DNA of 64,000 nt from Sphingomonas sp. PP-F2F-A104-K0414 (GCF_004340945.1 NZ_SLYD01000005.1:248001-312000), one strand, 5' to 3'; positions 35,414 through 44,673 are shown, counted from the stretch's first letter. Program-made: numbers and translations. The notes: generated by a model from the sequence alone, not told the origin.

Positions 35414-36904
35414 TCACCCCACGGAGCCTTCCAACGAAATCCCCAGCAGCTTCTGCGCTTCGACCGCGAACTCCATCGGCAGCTGCTGCAACACCTCCCG
35501 TGCAAAGCCGTTCACGATCAGCGCGACCGCCGCCTCCTGGTCCAGCCCGCGCGACATCGCGTAGAACAGCTGGTCCTCGGAGATCTTCGACGTCGTCGCC
35601 TCATGCTCGATCTGCGCGGACGGGTTGCGGACCTCGATATACGGCACGGTATGCGCGCCGCACTGGTCGCCGAGCAACAGGCTGTCGCACTGCGTAAAGT
35701 TCCGCACGCCCTCTGCGGTCGGCGCAACGCGCACCAACCCGCGATAGGTGTTGTCCGAACGCCCCGCCGAAATCCCCTTCGACACGATCGTCGATCGCGT
35801 GTTCTTGCCGAGGTGGATCATCTTCGTGCCGGTATCGGCCTGCTGGCGATTGTTCGTCACCGCGACCGAATAGAATTCGCCGACCGAGCCATCGCCGAGT
35901 AGTACGCACGACGGGTATTTCCACGTGATCGCACTGCCGGTCTCGACCTGAGTCCAGCTGACCTTTGAGCTCTTCCCCTGGCACAGCGCGCGCTTGGTGA
36001 CGAAATTATAGATCCCGCCGACGCCGTTCTCGTCGCCCGGATACCAGTTCTGCACGGTCGAATACTTGATCTCGGCATCGTCGAGCACAACCAGTTCGAC
36101 CACCGCCGCATGCAGTTGGTTCTCGTCGCGCATCGGCGCGGTGCAGCCTTCGAGATACGAGACGTACGATCCCTTGTCCGCCACGATCAGCGTGCGCTCG
36201 AACTGCCCGGTATTCTCCGCGTTGATGCGGAAATACGTCGACAGCTCCATCGGGCAGCGGACGCCCTCCGGGATGTAGACGAACGTGCCGTCGGAGAAGA
36301 CCGCCGAGTTCAACGTCGCGAAATAGTTATCGCGCTGCGGCACGACCTTGCCGAGCCACTTCCGGACGAGCTCGGGATATTCCTTGATCGCCTCGGAGAT
36401 CGAGCGGAAGATCACGCCCGCAGCCTCGAGCTCCTTGCGGAACGTGGTCGCGACCGACACGCTGTCGAACACTGCATCCACCGCGACGCGACGCTTGGGC
36501 GTGCCGTCCTCGTTCAGCGGATCCTCGACCACGCCCGCCAGCATCTTCTGCTCGCCGATCGGGATACCGAGCTTCTCGTAGACGCGCAGGATCTCCGGAT
36601 CGACCTCGTCGAGCGACCCGAGTTTAGGCTTCGCCTTGGGCTCCGCATAATAATACGCGTCCTGGTAATCGATCGGGGGCACGTTGAGCTTCGACCAGTC
36701 GGGCGCCTCCATCGTCTGCCACAACGCGAACGCCTTCAGCCGCCAGTCGAGCATCCACTGCGGCTCGCCCTTCTTGGCGGAAATGAAGCGCACCGTGTCT
36801 TCCGACAGACCTTTCGGCGCGAATTCCTGTTCGATGTCCGAGGAGAAACCCCACTCGTACGTCTTGTTCGCGGCGGCGTATGCCTCTGCGTTCCGGGTAG
36901 CCAT
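35414..36904 (-). CDS. sufB: Fe-S cluster assembly scaffold SufB
   Basis: A 496-residue SufB, first structural gene of the suf operon. It has the SufBD beta-helix with [29 protein letters not shown], a cluster-region [19 protein letters not shown] and the conserved tail [28 protein letters not shown]. It scaffolds Fe-S cluster assembly in SufBC2D. The ATG follows GAGGACAG. It lies 130 bp after sufR on the same strand. Confidence 0.97.
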   Translation of the reverse strand: MATRNAEAYAAANKTYEWGFSSDIEQEFAPKGLSEDTVRFISAKKGEPQWMLDWRLKAFALWQTMEAPDWSKLNVPPIDYQDAYYYAEPKAKPKLGSLDEVDPEILRVYEKLGIPIGEQKMLAGVVEDPLNEDGTPKRRVAVDAVFDSVSVATTFRKELEAAGVIFRSISEAIKEYPELVRKWLGKVVPQRDNYFATLNSAVFSDGTFVYIPEGVRCPMELSTYFRINAENTGQFERTLIVADKGSYVSYLEGCTAPMRDENQLHAAVVELVVLDDAEIKYSTVQNWYPGDENGVGGIYNFVTKRALCQGKSSKVSWTQVETGSAITWKYPSCVLLGDGSVGEFYSVAVTNNRQQADTGTKMIHLGKNTRSTIVSKGISAGRSDNTYRGLVRVAPTAEGVRNFTQCDSLLLGDQCGAHTVPYIEVRNPSAQIEHEATTSKISEDQLFYAMSRGLDQEAAVALIVNGFAREVLQQLPMEFAVEAQKLLGISLEGSVG

Positions 36905-36938
36905 TATCTGTCCTCGACCGCAAAGCGGCTCTCTAAAA

Positions 36939-37003
36939 TCTCCGCGTCTCCGCGTCTCCGCGTGAACAAAACTGATTCACGCGGAGCCGCGGAGGCGCGG
37001 AGG
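36939..37003. repeat. Direct and inverted CTCCGCG repeat between sufR and sufB
   Basis: Three tandem ctccgcgt units run into cgcgtgaa-caaaactga-ttcacgcg, followed by the complementary ggagccgcggaggcgcggagga. The inverted arms can pair fully. It lies in the sufR-sufB gap and is not seen elsewhere in the window. Confidence 0.75.
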
Positions 37004-37034
37004 AAAAGGTGGAACGCTGCGCGCGATGTGTTCG

Positions 37035-37463
37035 TCATGCGGGCACCTGTAAAACGGGGGTTTGCGAAAGGCTGGCAAGCGACACGCCGGCGAGCGCACC
37101 GCGGACCGCGCCGTTGACGGCGTTCCAGTGCGGCTTCACCTTGCACGTCTGCTCGACGCAGCAATCCTGCGATGCGCCATCGACGCAAGACGTCAGCGCG
37201 ATCGGTCCCTCGACCGCCTCGATGATGTCGGCAAGCGAGATCATCGCGGGCGGTCGCGACAGGCGAAAGCCGCCGCCGGTGCCGCGCGTGCTCTCGATCA
37301 GCCCCGCCGCGGACAGCCGGCTGACCAGCTTCTGCACGGTCGGCAGCGGCACGCCGGTCTCCTCTGCCAGCAGCGTCGCGTTCAGCCGCGCGATACCGCC
37401 GCAATGACGCGCCGCGGCGCTCATCATCACGACTGCATAGTCGGCTAGGCTGGAAAGACGCAT
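37035..37463 (-). CDS. Rrf2-family SUF regulator (SufR/IscR-like)
   Basis: A 142-residue Rrf2 protein: winged helix MRLSSLADYAVVMMSAAARH with recognition helix VPLPTVQKLVSRLSAAGLI, and a cluster-binding region with C93, C101, C102 and C107 that can hold an Fe-S cluster. It is first in the suf operon and most likely represses it when clusters are plentiful. Directly upstream is the inverted repeat 37478-37504, a probable binding site giving autoregulation. Confidence 0.9.
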   Translation of the reverse strand: MRLSSLADYAVVMMSAAARHCGGIARLNATLLAEETGVPLPTVQKLVSRLSAAGLIESTRGTGGGFRLSRPPAMISLADIIEAVEGPIALTSCVDGASQDCCVEQTCKVKPHWNAVNGAVRGALAGVSLASLSQTPVLQVPA

Positions 37464-37477
37464 GGTGGCTTAAGAGT

Positions 37478-37504
37478 CCAATCGGACCGATATGATCCGA
37501 TTGG
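37478..37504. promoter_or_regulatory. Candidate SufR/IscR operator: perfect 9-bp inverted repeat
   Basis: CCAATCGGA (37478-37486), 9-nt spacer, TCCGATTGG (37496-37504). It ends 15 bp before the ATG of the suf regulator and overlaps a TTGACC -35-like hexamer (37508-37503). The position and symmetry fit autoregulation by the Rrf2-type regulator. Confidence 0.7.
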
Positions 37505-37619
37505 TCAAATGGGCTTTGTGCACTGCATCGTCAACCCGCGGAGCCGTGCTAACGACTCGCAACTGGAGGCCGTTTTTCTTGCCGCTCATGCCCCGATTCG
37601 GCCCGCCCCCCTACAACCC

Positions 37620-37700
37620 GTCACCCCAGCGAAAGCTGGGGTCTCCTGGTTTGGGTCTGGCGCCTCGAACGGGGAGACCCCAGCTTTCGCTGGGGTGACG
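37620..37700. repeat. Palindromic repeat, family H
   Basis: Arms gtcaccccagcgaaagctgg-ggtctcc and ggagacc-ccagctttcgctggggtgac. It lies between the suf regulator and pyrD, which point away from each other. It is the only copy of this family in the window. Confidence 0.88.
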
Positions 37701-37761
37701 GAGAATGTGGGGTGACGGAAGAAGGGTTTGGCCACCCCAGCCGATATGCCTAAGAGCGCGC

Positions 37762-38787
37762 ATGGCCTTCTACCACCCGATCCTCTTCCGTCTCGACGCC
37801 GAGCGCGCGCATACCCTCACGATCGCTGCGCTTGCCGCATGGGGGAAGGCCGGCACGCCGCTCGCCCCCAGCGTGCCGCGGCTCGCGACGACCGTGGCGG
37901 GGATCGCCTTCCCCAACCCCGTCGGCTTGGCGGCAGGCGTCGACAAGGACGGCCGCGCAATCGACGGGTTCTTCGGCTTGGGCTTCGGCAGCGTCGAGAT
38001 CGGCACGCTCACGCCGCTCGCGCAGCCCGGCAACCCCAAACCCCGCATCTTCCGCCTCCCCGAAGACCGTGCGGTGATCAACCGTTTGGGCTTCAACAAC
38101 GGCGGCCTCAATGGCGCGCTTCCCCGGGCACAGAGCGCAAAGCGGAACGGGGTTCTCGGCATCAACGTCGGCGCGAACAAGGACGCGACCGATCGCACCG
38201 CCGACTATGTCCACGGCGTGACCCGCGCCGCGCGCCACGCCGACTACATCACCATAAACATCAGCTCCCCCAACACCCCCGGCCTGCGCGACCTCCAGCA
38301 CGGTGCAGCGCTCCGCGACCTCCTCGCCGCCTGCACCGCCGCCAAGGGCACGACGCCGATCTTCCTCAAGGTCGCCCCCGACCTCGAACCCGCCGACATC
38401 GACGACATCGCCCGCGCCGCGATCGACATCCGGATCGACGCGCTGATCGTCAACAACACGACGATCTCCCGCCCCAAAATGCGCTCGGCCAACTCAAAGG
38501 AAACCGGCGGCCTGTCCGGAGCCCCCCTCGCCCCGCTAGCCCGCCAACGCCTGTCGGATTTCCGCAAGGCCACCGGCGCAGCGATCCCGCTGATCTCGGT
38601 CGGCGGCGTAGACAGCGGCGCCGAAGCCTATGCCCGCCTCCGCGCCGGTGCGAGCCTCGTCCAACTCTACACCGCGCTGGTGTACGAAGGCCCCGGCCTC
38701 CCCGCCCGCATCCTCCGGGAACTGGACGCGCTACTCACCCGCGACGGCTTCGCCACGGTCGCCGACGCGGTGGGCGTAGACACCTAA
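37762..38787 (+). CDS. pyrD: Dihydroorotate dehydrogenase (class 2, quinone-dependent)
   Basis: A 341-residue class 2 PyrD. The N-terminal helical part (FYHPILFRLDAERAHTLTIAAL) is the membrane-associated quinone tunnel; the FMN barrel shows FPNPVGLAAGVDKDGRAIDG, INISSPNTPGLRDLQ with the catalytic Ser, FLKVAPDL and SVGGVDSGAEAYARLRAGASLVQLYT. It oxidises dihydroorotate to orotate. The ATG at 37762 fits the family start; the earlier frame is not conserved. Confidence 0.96.
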   Translation: MAFYHPILFRLDAERAHTLTIAALAAWGKAGTPLAPSVPRLATTVAGIAFPNPVGLAAGVDKDGRAIDGFFGLGFGSVEIGTLTPLAQPGNPKPRIFRLPEDRAVINRLGFNNGGLNGALPRAQSAKRNGVLGINVGANKDATDRTADYVHGVTRAARHADYITINISSPNTPGLRDLQHGAALRDLLAACTAAKGTTPIFLKVAPDLEPADIDDIARAAIDIRIDALIVNNTTISRPKMRSANSKETGGLSGAPLAPLARQRLSDFRKATGAAIPLISVGGVDSGAEAYARLRAGASLVQLYTALVYEGPGLPARILRELDALLTRDGFATVADAVGVDT

Positions 38788-38788
38788 C

Positions 38789-38915
38789 GATCCTCCCCCG
38801 CCAGGGGGAGGTGGCTGGCCCTTGCCAGACGGAGGGGGAGGAAAAGGGCAACCTCTGTTCCTTGTCCTCCCCCTCCGTCGCCTACGGCGCCACCTCCCCC
38901 TGGCGGGGGAGGATC
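38789..38915. repeat. Palindromic repeat, family F
   Basis: Arms gatcctcccccgccaggggg-aggtgg and ccacct-ccccctggcgggggaggatc, inner arms cagacggaggggga/ccccctccgtcg. It sits between pyrD and ggt. The second copy is 63227-63351. Confidence 0.9.
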
Positions 38916-38974
38916 GTGAGGTCGAACCGCTAGACGGGTTGCCTAGTATTCGAACCACGCTAGGCTCGCGCTCG

Positions 38975-40711
38975 ATGAAGATCTCCCTCCTAGCGCTCGC
39001 CCTCCTCGTCCCCACAGCCACCGTAGAGGCGCGCCAACCCGCCCCGGCAAAAGACCAGGGCATGGTCAGCGCCGCAGACCCCCGCGCCGCCGCCGCCGGC
39101 GTCGAGATCCTCCGCGCTGGCGGCAGCGCCACCGACGCCGCGATCGCCACGATGCTGGCCCTCAACGTCGTCGAGCCGCAAAGCTCGGGCATCGGCGGCG
39201 GCAGCTTCTGGATCTCCCACGCGGCCGGCGGCGCGCTCAGCACGATCGACGCGCGCGAAACCGCGCCCGCCGCCGCGGATGCGCGCTGGTTCTACGCCCC
39301 CGACGGCACGCCACTCAGCCACAGCGACGCAGTCCCCGGCGGACGCAGCGTTGGCATCCCCGGCGCACTCCGCGGCATGGCGCTCGCGCACCGCGCCTCG
39401 GGCAAACTCCCCTGGGCGCAACTGTTCGCCCCCGCGATCCGGCTCGCGACAAACGGTTTCCAGGCCTCACCCCGCCTCGTCAACGGGATGAAGGCGTATG
39501 GCGACCACATCACGCCCGAGACAAGGAAACTCTTCTCCGCCCCCGACGGCTCGCCGGTCGCGATCGGTGCCACGATCAAGAATCCGGAGCAGGCCGCGCT
39601 CCTCCAGCGCATCGCCACGCGCGGTCCGGACAGCTTCTACGTCGGCCCCGAGGCGCAGAAGATCGTCACCGCAGTCAACACCGCAGCGCGCAATCCGTCG
39701 AAGATGACGCTCGGCGACCTCGCCAGCTACGACGCCAAATCGCGCCCGCCGGTCTGCGTCAAATACCGCGTCTACCGCGTCTGCGGGATGGGCCCGCCCT
39801 CGTCCGGCGGCATCACCGTGCTGATGATCCTGAAGCAACTCGAACGCTTCGACATGGGCAAGCTCGGCAAGGACAGCGCGCAAGCCTGGCATTTGTTCGC
39901 CGAATCCTCGCGGCTCGCCTATGCCGACCGCGACCTCTACGTCGGCGATCCCGATTTCGTCCGCGTGCCGGTGCAGGGCATGCTCGACGCCAAGTATCTC
40001 GCGTCACGCTCGGCGCTGATCTCCCCCACCACCACGATGGCGACCGTCGTCGCCGGCTCGCCCCCCGGCGCTCCCGCGCGCGTCCGCGCACCGGTCAGCG
40101 AAGTCCCCGGCACCACCGACATCGCGACGGTCGACGCACGTGGCAACGTCGTCGAGGTCACCACCACCGTCGAGGGCTATTTCGGATCGGGTCTCACGGT
40201 CGACGGCACCGTGCTCAACAACCAGCTTACCGACTTCGACATCGTCCCCGAGAAGAACGGCGCGCTGGTCGCCAACCGTGTGGAGGGCGGCAAGCGACCG
40301 CGCAGTTCGATGTCGCCGACCATCGTCTACGGCCCCGACGGCAAAGTCCGCCTCGCGGTCGGCGCGGCAGGCGGTTCGACGATCATCGCACAGGTGGCCA
40401 AGGCGATAATCGGCGTGGTCGACTGGAAGCTGTCCGCGCAGGACTCGATCGCGCTCGGCCTGCTCTACGCTCCCGGCCACGTCGCCGCCGCCGAAGAGGG
40501 CACCGAGCGCGAGGCGATGGTCCCCGCGTTGCAGGCACTCGGCGAGACCGTCCAGGTCGCCGCGCTCGGCCTGAAAGCGAACGCGATCGAGCGCGTAGGC
40601 GGCAAATGGGTCGGTGCGGCCGACCCGCGCAGCGAGGGCGTCGCGATGAGCCAGGACGGCACCGTTACCCGGATTCAACGCGTCGGTGTCCTTCAGCGCG
40701 CGCCAGAATGA
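38975..40711 (+). CDS. ggt: Gamma-glutamyltransferase family protein
   Basis: A 578-residue exported Ntn-hydrolase: signal peptide MKISLLALALLVPTATVEA, large-subunit motifs SGIGGGSFWI and MGPPSSGGITVLMIL, and the autoprocessing/nucleophile region EVPGTTDIATVDARGNVV at about residue 378, then the small-subunit GSGLTVDGTVLNNQLTDF and PRSSMSPTIV. It cleaves gamma-glutamyl bonds such as in glutathione in the periplasm. The usual TTH after the nucleophile reads TTD here. Confidence 0.9.
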   Translation: MKISLLALALLVPTATVEARQPAPAKDQGMVSAADPRAAAAGVEILRAGGSATDAAIATMLALNVVEPQSSGIGGGSFWISHAAGGALSTIDARETAPAAADARWFYAPDGTPLSHSDAVPGGRSVGIPGALRGMALAHRASGKLPWAQLFAPAIRLATNGFQASPRLVNGMKAYGDHITPETRKLFSAPDGSPVAIGATIKNPEQAALLQRIATRGPDSFYVGPEAQKIVTAVNTAARNPSKMTLGDLASYDAKSRPPVCVKYRVYRVCGMGPPSSGGITVLMILKQLERFDMGKLGKDSAQAWHLFAESSRLAYADRDLYVGDPDFVRVPVQGMLDAKYLASRSALISPTTTMATVVAGSPPGAPARVRAPVSEVPGTTDIATVDARGNVVEVTTTVEGYFGSGLTVDGTVLNNQLTDFDIVPEKNGALVANRVEGGKRPRSSMSPTIVYGPDGKVRLAVGAAGGSTIIAQVAKAIIGVVDWKLSAQDSIALGLLYAPGHVAAAEEGTEREAMVPALQALGETVQVAALGLKANAIERVGGKWVGAADPRSEGVAMSQDGTVTRIQRVGVLQRAPE

Positions 40712-40790
40712 CGCTGGGCAGGCACTCGCAGGCCCGCCTGAGCATCACATTGGGGTGACGGAGCGCGATACCGCGCGCTAAGAGCAGCCC

Positions 40791-41480
40791 ATGACCATTC
40801 TTCTGACCGGCTCCAGTCGCGGTATCGGCGCGGCTATTCACACGGCGCTGACCGATGCGGGGGCCTCCGTTATCGGGCATGGGACCGCTAGCGGCATCCC
40901 GGCCGACTTCAGCGATCCCGAAGGGCCGACTGCGTTGTGGAACGCGGCGCTGGAGCAGGCTGGCGGCGCGATCGACGTCTTGATCAACAATGCGGGGGTG
41001 TTCGAGGCGGCACCGCTCGGCGATGACGACTGGACCGCGCAGTGGGAGCGGACGATGCGGATCAACCTCACCGCGTCGGCCGAGCTTTGCCGGTTGGCCG
41101 TGCTGCATTGGCAGGCTCGGGGTGTCGGCGGGCGGATCGTGAATATCGCGAGCCGGGCGGCGTATCGCGGGGATTCGCCGGCGCATTGGCATTATGCCGC
41201 GTCTAAGGCTGGGATGGTGGCGATGACCAAGACCATTGCTCGGGGCTATGCTCGGGAGGGCATTCTGGCGTTTGCGGTGTGCCCTGGGTTCACGATGACC
41301 GGGATGGCGGAGGATTATCTGTCGAGCCGGGGCGGCGATGCGTTGCTGGCTGATATTCCGCTCGGGCGGGTCGCGGCGCCTGACGAGATCGCGGCGGCGG
41401 CGAAGTTTCTGGCGTTGGAGGCGCCGGCGTCGATGACCGGGTCGGTGATCGACGTGAATGGGGCAAGCTATGTCCGATAG
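40791..41480 (+). CDS. Short-chain dehydrogenase/reductase
   Basis: A 229-residue classical SDR: cofactor loop TGSSRGIG, INNAG motif, catalytic Ser in NIASRAAYRG and YxxxK in HWHYAASKAGM, followed by the CPGFTMTGM loop. The cofactor is NAD(P); the substrate is unknown. It overlaps prmA by 11 nt and may be co-expressed. Codon use shifts to less C-rich thirds from here into prmA compared with ggt. Confidence 0.88.
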   Translation: MTILLTGSSRGIGAAIHTALTDAGASVIGHGTASGIPADFSDPEGPTALWNAALEQAGGAIDVLINNAGVFEAAPLGDDDWTAQWERTMRINLTASAELCRLAVLHWQARGVGGRIVNIASRAAYRGDSPAHWHYAASKAGMVAMTKTIARGYAREGILAFAVCPGFTMTGMAEDYLSSRGGDALLADIPLGRVAAPDEIAAAAKFLALEAPASMTGSVIDVNGASYVR

Positions 41481-42405
41481 TTGGAAGCTTACCCTCCCCT
41501 GCACGCGGGCGGAGGCGGAGGCTATCGATGCGAGCGACGATCTGACGATCGACGGCGTGTTGATGACCACAGAGGAGATCGAGGACGACGTCGAATCTTG
41601 GCGGCTCGATGCGTATTTCGAGCATGAGCCGGCGGCGGATACGGTCGCGGCGGTGCGGGCGCTGGTGCCGAGTGCGGCGGGGGCCGAGATCGCGGTCGAG
41701 CGGTTGGGCGATGCGGACTGGGTGACGATGAGCCAGGCCGGGCTGGAGCCTTTGTCGGTCGGGCGGTTCTTTGTGCACACCGGCGCGCATTCGGGCGCGG
41801 TGCCGGCGGACAAGCGGGCGTTCCTGATCGAGGCTAGCCGGGCGTTCGGGACGGGGCATCATGAGACGACCAGCGGGTGTCTGGCGATGCTCGACGGGTT
41901 GGCGGATGCGTCGTTTGCGAACGTGATCGATATCGGGACGGGGACCGGGTTGCTGGCGTTTGCCGCGGCGCATCTTTGGCCTGCGGCGAAGGTGATGGGG
42001 ACGGATATCGATCCGGTCTCGATCGATGTGACGGCTGAGAATGCGGCGCTGAATGGAGTCGAGGGGATCGATCTGGTTGTGGCGGACGGTACGCTGGACG
42101 ACGCAATCGTGGTTCGCGCGCCGTATGATCTGGTGATCGCGAATATTCTGGCGGGGCCGCTGGTGTCTATGGCGCCGGAGATTGCTTCGATTTCGGATGC
42201 GGGGGCGACGATCGTGCTGGCCGGGTTGCTGGAGACTCAGCGGGCTGGCGTCGTGGCGGCGTATGAGGCTTGCGGGTGTTCGCTCGAGGCGGTCGACCGG
42301 CGGGGGGATTGGAGTGTGCTTCGGTTGCGCGCTGGGGCGGATAGGTTCGTGGCGGAGGGGCCGTTCGATCCCAAGGGGCGTGATGGGTGGGCGTTGGATA
42401 TTTGA
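41470..42405 (+). CDS. prmA: Ribosomal protein L11 methyltransferase
   Basis: A 311-residue PrmA. The N-terminal substrate domain (residues 1-110) precedes FGTGHHETTSGCLAML and the SAM loop IDIGTGTGLLAFAAA, then ANILAGPLV, the catalytic NxL-type motif. It trimethylates ribosomal protein L11. The ATG at 41470 lies inside the end of the SDR gene; the earlier ATG (41458) is less usual. Confidence 0.95.
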   Translation: MSDSWKLTLPCTRAEAEAIDASDDLTIDGVLMTTEEIEDDVESWRLDAYFEHEPAADTVAAVRALVPSAAGAEIAVERLGDADWVTMSQAGLEPLSVGRFFVHTGAHSGAVPADKRAFLIEASRAFGTGHHETTSGCLAMLDGLADASFANVIDIGTGTGLLAFAAAHLWPAAKVMGTDIDPVSIDVTAENAALNGVEGIDLVVADGTLDDAIVVRAPYDLVIANILAGPLVSMAPEIASISDAGATIVLAGLLETQRAGVVAAYEACGCSLEAVDRRGDWSVLRLRAGADRFVAEGPFDPKGRDGWALDI

Positions 42406-42420
42406 GCCCAGGGTAGAAGG

Positions 42421-42477
42421 TTGTTCCCCCGCGAAGGCGGGGGTCCAGTCTGGGCCCCCGCCTTCGCGGGGGAACAA
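42421..42477. repeat. Palindromic repeat, family B
   Basis: ttgttcccccgcgaaggcgg pairs with ccgccttcgcgggggaacaa around cagtctggg. It is downstream of prmA, 35 bp before a family C copy. Confidence 0.92.
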
Positions 42478-42511
42478 GTTGGGGAAGGGTTACCCTCACC
42501 CCACTTCCGCC

Positions 42512-42605
42512 GCCACCCCGGCGGAGGCCGGGGCCCAGTTGGGTGAACCCTTGAGATAGAACCGCACCGCTATCCCAACTGGGCCCCGGCCTTCGCCGGG
42601 GTGGT
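42512..42605. repeat. Palindromic repeat, family C
   Basis: Arms gccaccccggcggaggccgg-ggcccagttgg and ccaactgggcc-ccggccttcgccggggtggt. It lies between the convergent prmA and phhA genes. Confidence 0.92.
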
Positions 42606-42621
42606 GGCTTCTAGATCATGC

Positions 42622-43500
42622 TTATGCAGTCTCAGCGGACGCCTTCGACGTCGCGTAGTCCTGCGTACCCTCGGTTATCACCACATCGCCCGGCTCGATC
42701 CGCGCGACGGGAATATCCGGGAGCGCCTTCAGCTCTTCGTACAGCGGTGCGAAATCCGTCTCTACCGTCAGTCTCAACAACTCCTCGAAGCTCGGAATGA
42801 CGAAGTAGTTCTGCTGGAAATCGTCGATCCGGTATTCGGTCCGCATCACCCGGGCGAGGTCGAGCGCGATCCGGTTGGGGCTCGGGTCGTCGAGCGCGAA
42901 CCGCGTTTCTGCGTAGCTGGAGACGATGCCGGAGCCGTAGATGCGCAGGCCTTCGGGTTCCGCGATCAGGCCGAACTCGACCGTGTACCAGTAGAGCCGG
43001 CCTAGATACTTCAGCGCGTCGAGCCCCAGCGCACGCTGGCCACCGCGGCCGTAGGCGGCGAGGTAGTCGGCGAAGACCGGATCCGCCAACATCGGGACGT
43101 GGCCGAACACGTCGTGGAAGACGTCGGGTTCCTGCAGATAGTCGAGCTGGTCGGGGCGGCGGATGAAGTTGCCGGCGACGAAGCGGCGGTTCGCCATGTG
43201 GTCGAAGAACACGTCGTCGGGCACGAGGCCGGGCACCGCGACGACCGACCAGCCAGTGAGCTTCGTCAAGCGTTCGGACAGCTCCTCGAAATCGGGGATG
43301 CCCGGCTTCGACAGCTTCAGGACATCAAGCCCGCGCAGCCAGGCGTTCGAGGCGCGGCCGGGGAGCAGCTTCGACTGGCGCGCGAACAGCGTGTCCCAGG
43401 TCGCGTGATCCTCCGCGGTGTAATCCGCCCAGTTCTGCGGGATCGTCCAGTCGGGAGCGCCTTCGGGCGGGGTGCTCAGTACGTGTGTGTCATTGGCCAT
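42622..43500 (-). CDS. phhA: Phenylalanine 4-monooxygenase
   Basis: A 292-residue pterin-dependent aromatic amino acid hydroxylase. Iron ligands appear in HDVFGHVPML (two His) and the Glu of WYTVEFGLI; RRFVAGNFIRRPDQLDYLQEPD is the family core. It converts phenylalanine to tyrosine. It is divergent from the DUF2459 gene with only 22 bp between start codons, so its promoter must overlap that gene's start. Confidence 0.94.
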   Translation of the reverse strand: MANDTHVLSTPPEGAPDWTIPQNWADYTAEDHATWDTLFARQSKLLPGRASNAWLRGLDVLKLSKPGIPDFEELSERLTKLTGWSVVAVPGLVPDDVFFDHMANRRFVAGNFIRRPDQLDYLQEPDVFHDVFGHVPMLADPVFADYLAAYGRGGQRALGLDALKYLGRLYWYTVEFGLIAEPEGLRIYGSGIVSSYAETRFALDDPSPNRIALDLARVMRTEYRIDDFQQNYFVIPSFEELLRLTVETDFAPLYEELKALPDIPVARIEPGDVVITEGTQDYATSKASAETA

Positions 43501-43522
43501 GCGGCTGGTCTAGCATGACGGA

Positions 43523-44188
43523 ATGAAGACGGAAACGCGCTGGGTTAAGTGGATTATTTGGGCGATCGCCGCGGTGTTCGGGGTGGTTGCGAGCTATGCG
43601 GTGGCGGGGTTGGTCGGCGGGTCGATCCCGAGCAACCGCGACTGGCGGGCGCCGGCCGAGGGCGTGCATATCTTCGTCGAGAGCAACGGCGTGCATACCG
43701 GGATCATCGTGCCGAAGGTCGCGGCCGGGGTGGACTGGCGCGGGGTAGCTCGGGCGGAGGATTTGCGCGACCCGCGCTATGGTGCGTTCGATCATGTGGC
43801 GTTCGGGTGGGGGGAGAAGACTTTTTATCTGGAGACGCCGACCTGGGCGGACGTGAAGCTGCGCACCGTGATCGGCGCGGCGTTCGGCAGTACGCGGACG
43901 TTGATGCATGTCGACCATCTGCCGAGGCCGCGCGCGGGCGATGGGGCTCGGGAGATCGTGGTGACGCCCGCGCAGTATCGGCGGTTGGCGGCGTATATCC
44001 GGGCTAGCTTTCGGGATGGGGGTGCGCGGTATCGGGGGTATGCTGGGTATGATGCGTTTTACGAGGCTAACGGGCGGTATAGCGCGGTGCGGACGTGTAA
44101 TGCTTGGACGGGGGATGCGCTGCGGTTTGCGGGGGTTCGGGTTGGGTGGTGGACGCCGTTTCCGGTTACTGTGATGGGGTGGTTTTGA
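43523..44188 (+). CDS. TIGR02117/DUF2459 family membrane-anchored protein
   Basis: A 221-residue protein with an N-terminal membrane helix (WIIWAIAAVFGVVASYAVAGL, about residues 10-30) and a periplasmic domain with HIFVESNGVHTGIIVPK, FGWGEKTFYLETP and a C-terminal TCNAWTGDALRFAGV (conserved Cys). The pattern matches the DUF2459 family, sometimes found near polyhydroxyalkanoate or cell-envelope genes; a cysteine-protease-like fold is possible but unproven. Confidence 0.82.
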   Translation: MKTETRWVKWIIWAIAAVFGVVASYAVAGLVGGSIPSNRDWRAPAEGVHIFVESNGVHTGIIVPKVAAGVDWRGVARAEDLRDPRYGAFDHVAFGWGEKTFYLETPTWADVKLRTVIGAAFGSTRTLMHVDHLPRPRAGDGAREIVVTPAQYRRLAAYIRASFRDGGARYRGYAGYDAFYEANGRYSAVRTCNAWTGDALRFAGVRVGWWTPFPVTVMGWF

Positions 44189-44196
44189 GCCAAGCT

Positions 44197-44253
44197 TGTT
44201 CTCCCGCGAAGGCGGGAGTCCAGACTGGGCTCCCGCCTTCGCGGGAGAACAAG
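44197..44253. repeat. Palindromic repeat, family B
   Basis: ttgttctcccgcgaaggcgg pairs with ccgccttcgcgggagaacaa. It lies 9 bp after the DUF2459 stop and 27 bp before a family C copy. Confidence 0.92.
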
Positions 44254-44280
44254 GAAGTCAGAAAACATTGGCTTGGGGCA

Positions 44281-44384
44281 CCACCCCGGCGGAGGCCGGG
44301 GTCCAGTTGGGGGACGTTGCTGACTGAGCGCAGCGCTACGTTACTCCTGTTTCCCAACTGGGCCCCGGCCTTCGCCGGGGTGGT
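44281..44384. repeat. Palindromic repeat, family C
   Basis: Arms ccaccccggcggaggccggg-gtccagttggg and cccaactgggc-cccggccttcgccggggtgg. It is between the convergent DUF2459 and small lipoprotein genes. Confidence 0.92.
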
Positions 44385-44394
44385 AGAAGGGAGG

Positions 44395-44673
44395 TCAGTT
44401 CCCGGCGCGGTAGCCTTGGTATTGGCCGCATTCCGAGCGCTGCGGGTCCTTGTTGCAGCGCTTCGCGAGCTCCTTGCGCTGTTTGCCTTCTTCGGCTTCC
44501 TGCTTGCGCATCTTCTTGCCGTAGTTGCGGTCCGATTCTTCCTGGCTGGTGGTCGTCCAGTCGACCGCCTTGCCGGCGACCTGGAACGGTGCCTTCACGA
44601 TCGAGGTTGCGGTGCTGATGCAGCCACTTACGAGGAACGGCAGCACCGCGAGTACGGGAAGAACCTTACGCAT
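44395..44673 (-). CDS. Small hypothetical lipoprotein
   Basis: A 92-residue protein with lipoprotein signal MRKVLPVLAVLPFLVSGC18, then a KAPFQVAGKAVDWTTTSQEESDRNYG segment and a strongly charged helix; two further Cys (CNKDPQRSEC) may form a disulfide. I do not recognise a function. The ATG directly abuts the glycerophosphodiesterase stop (TGAATG), so the two genes are coupled. Confidence 0.8.
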   Translation of the reverse strand: MRKVLPVLAVLPFLVSGCISTATSIVKAPFQVAGKAVDWTTTSQEESDRNYGKKMRKQEAEEGKQRKELAKRCNKDPQRSECGQYQGYRAGN

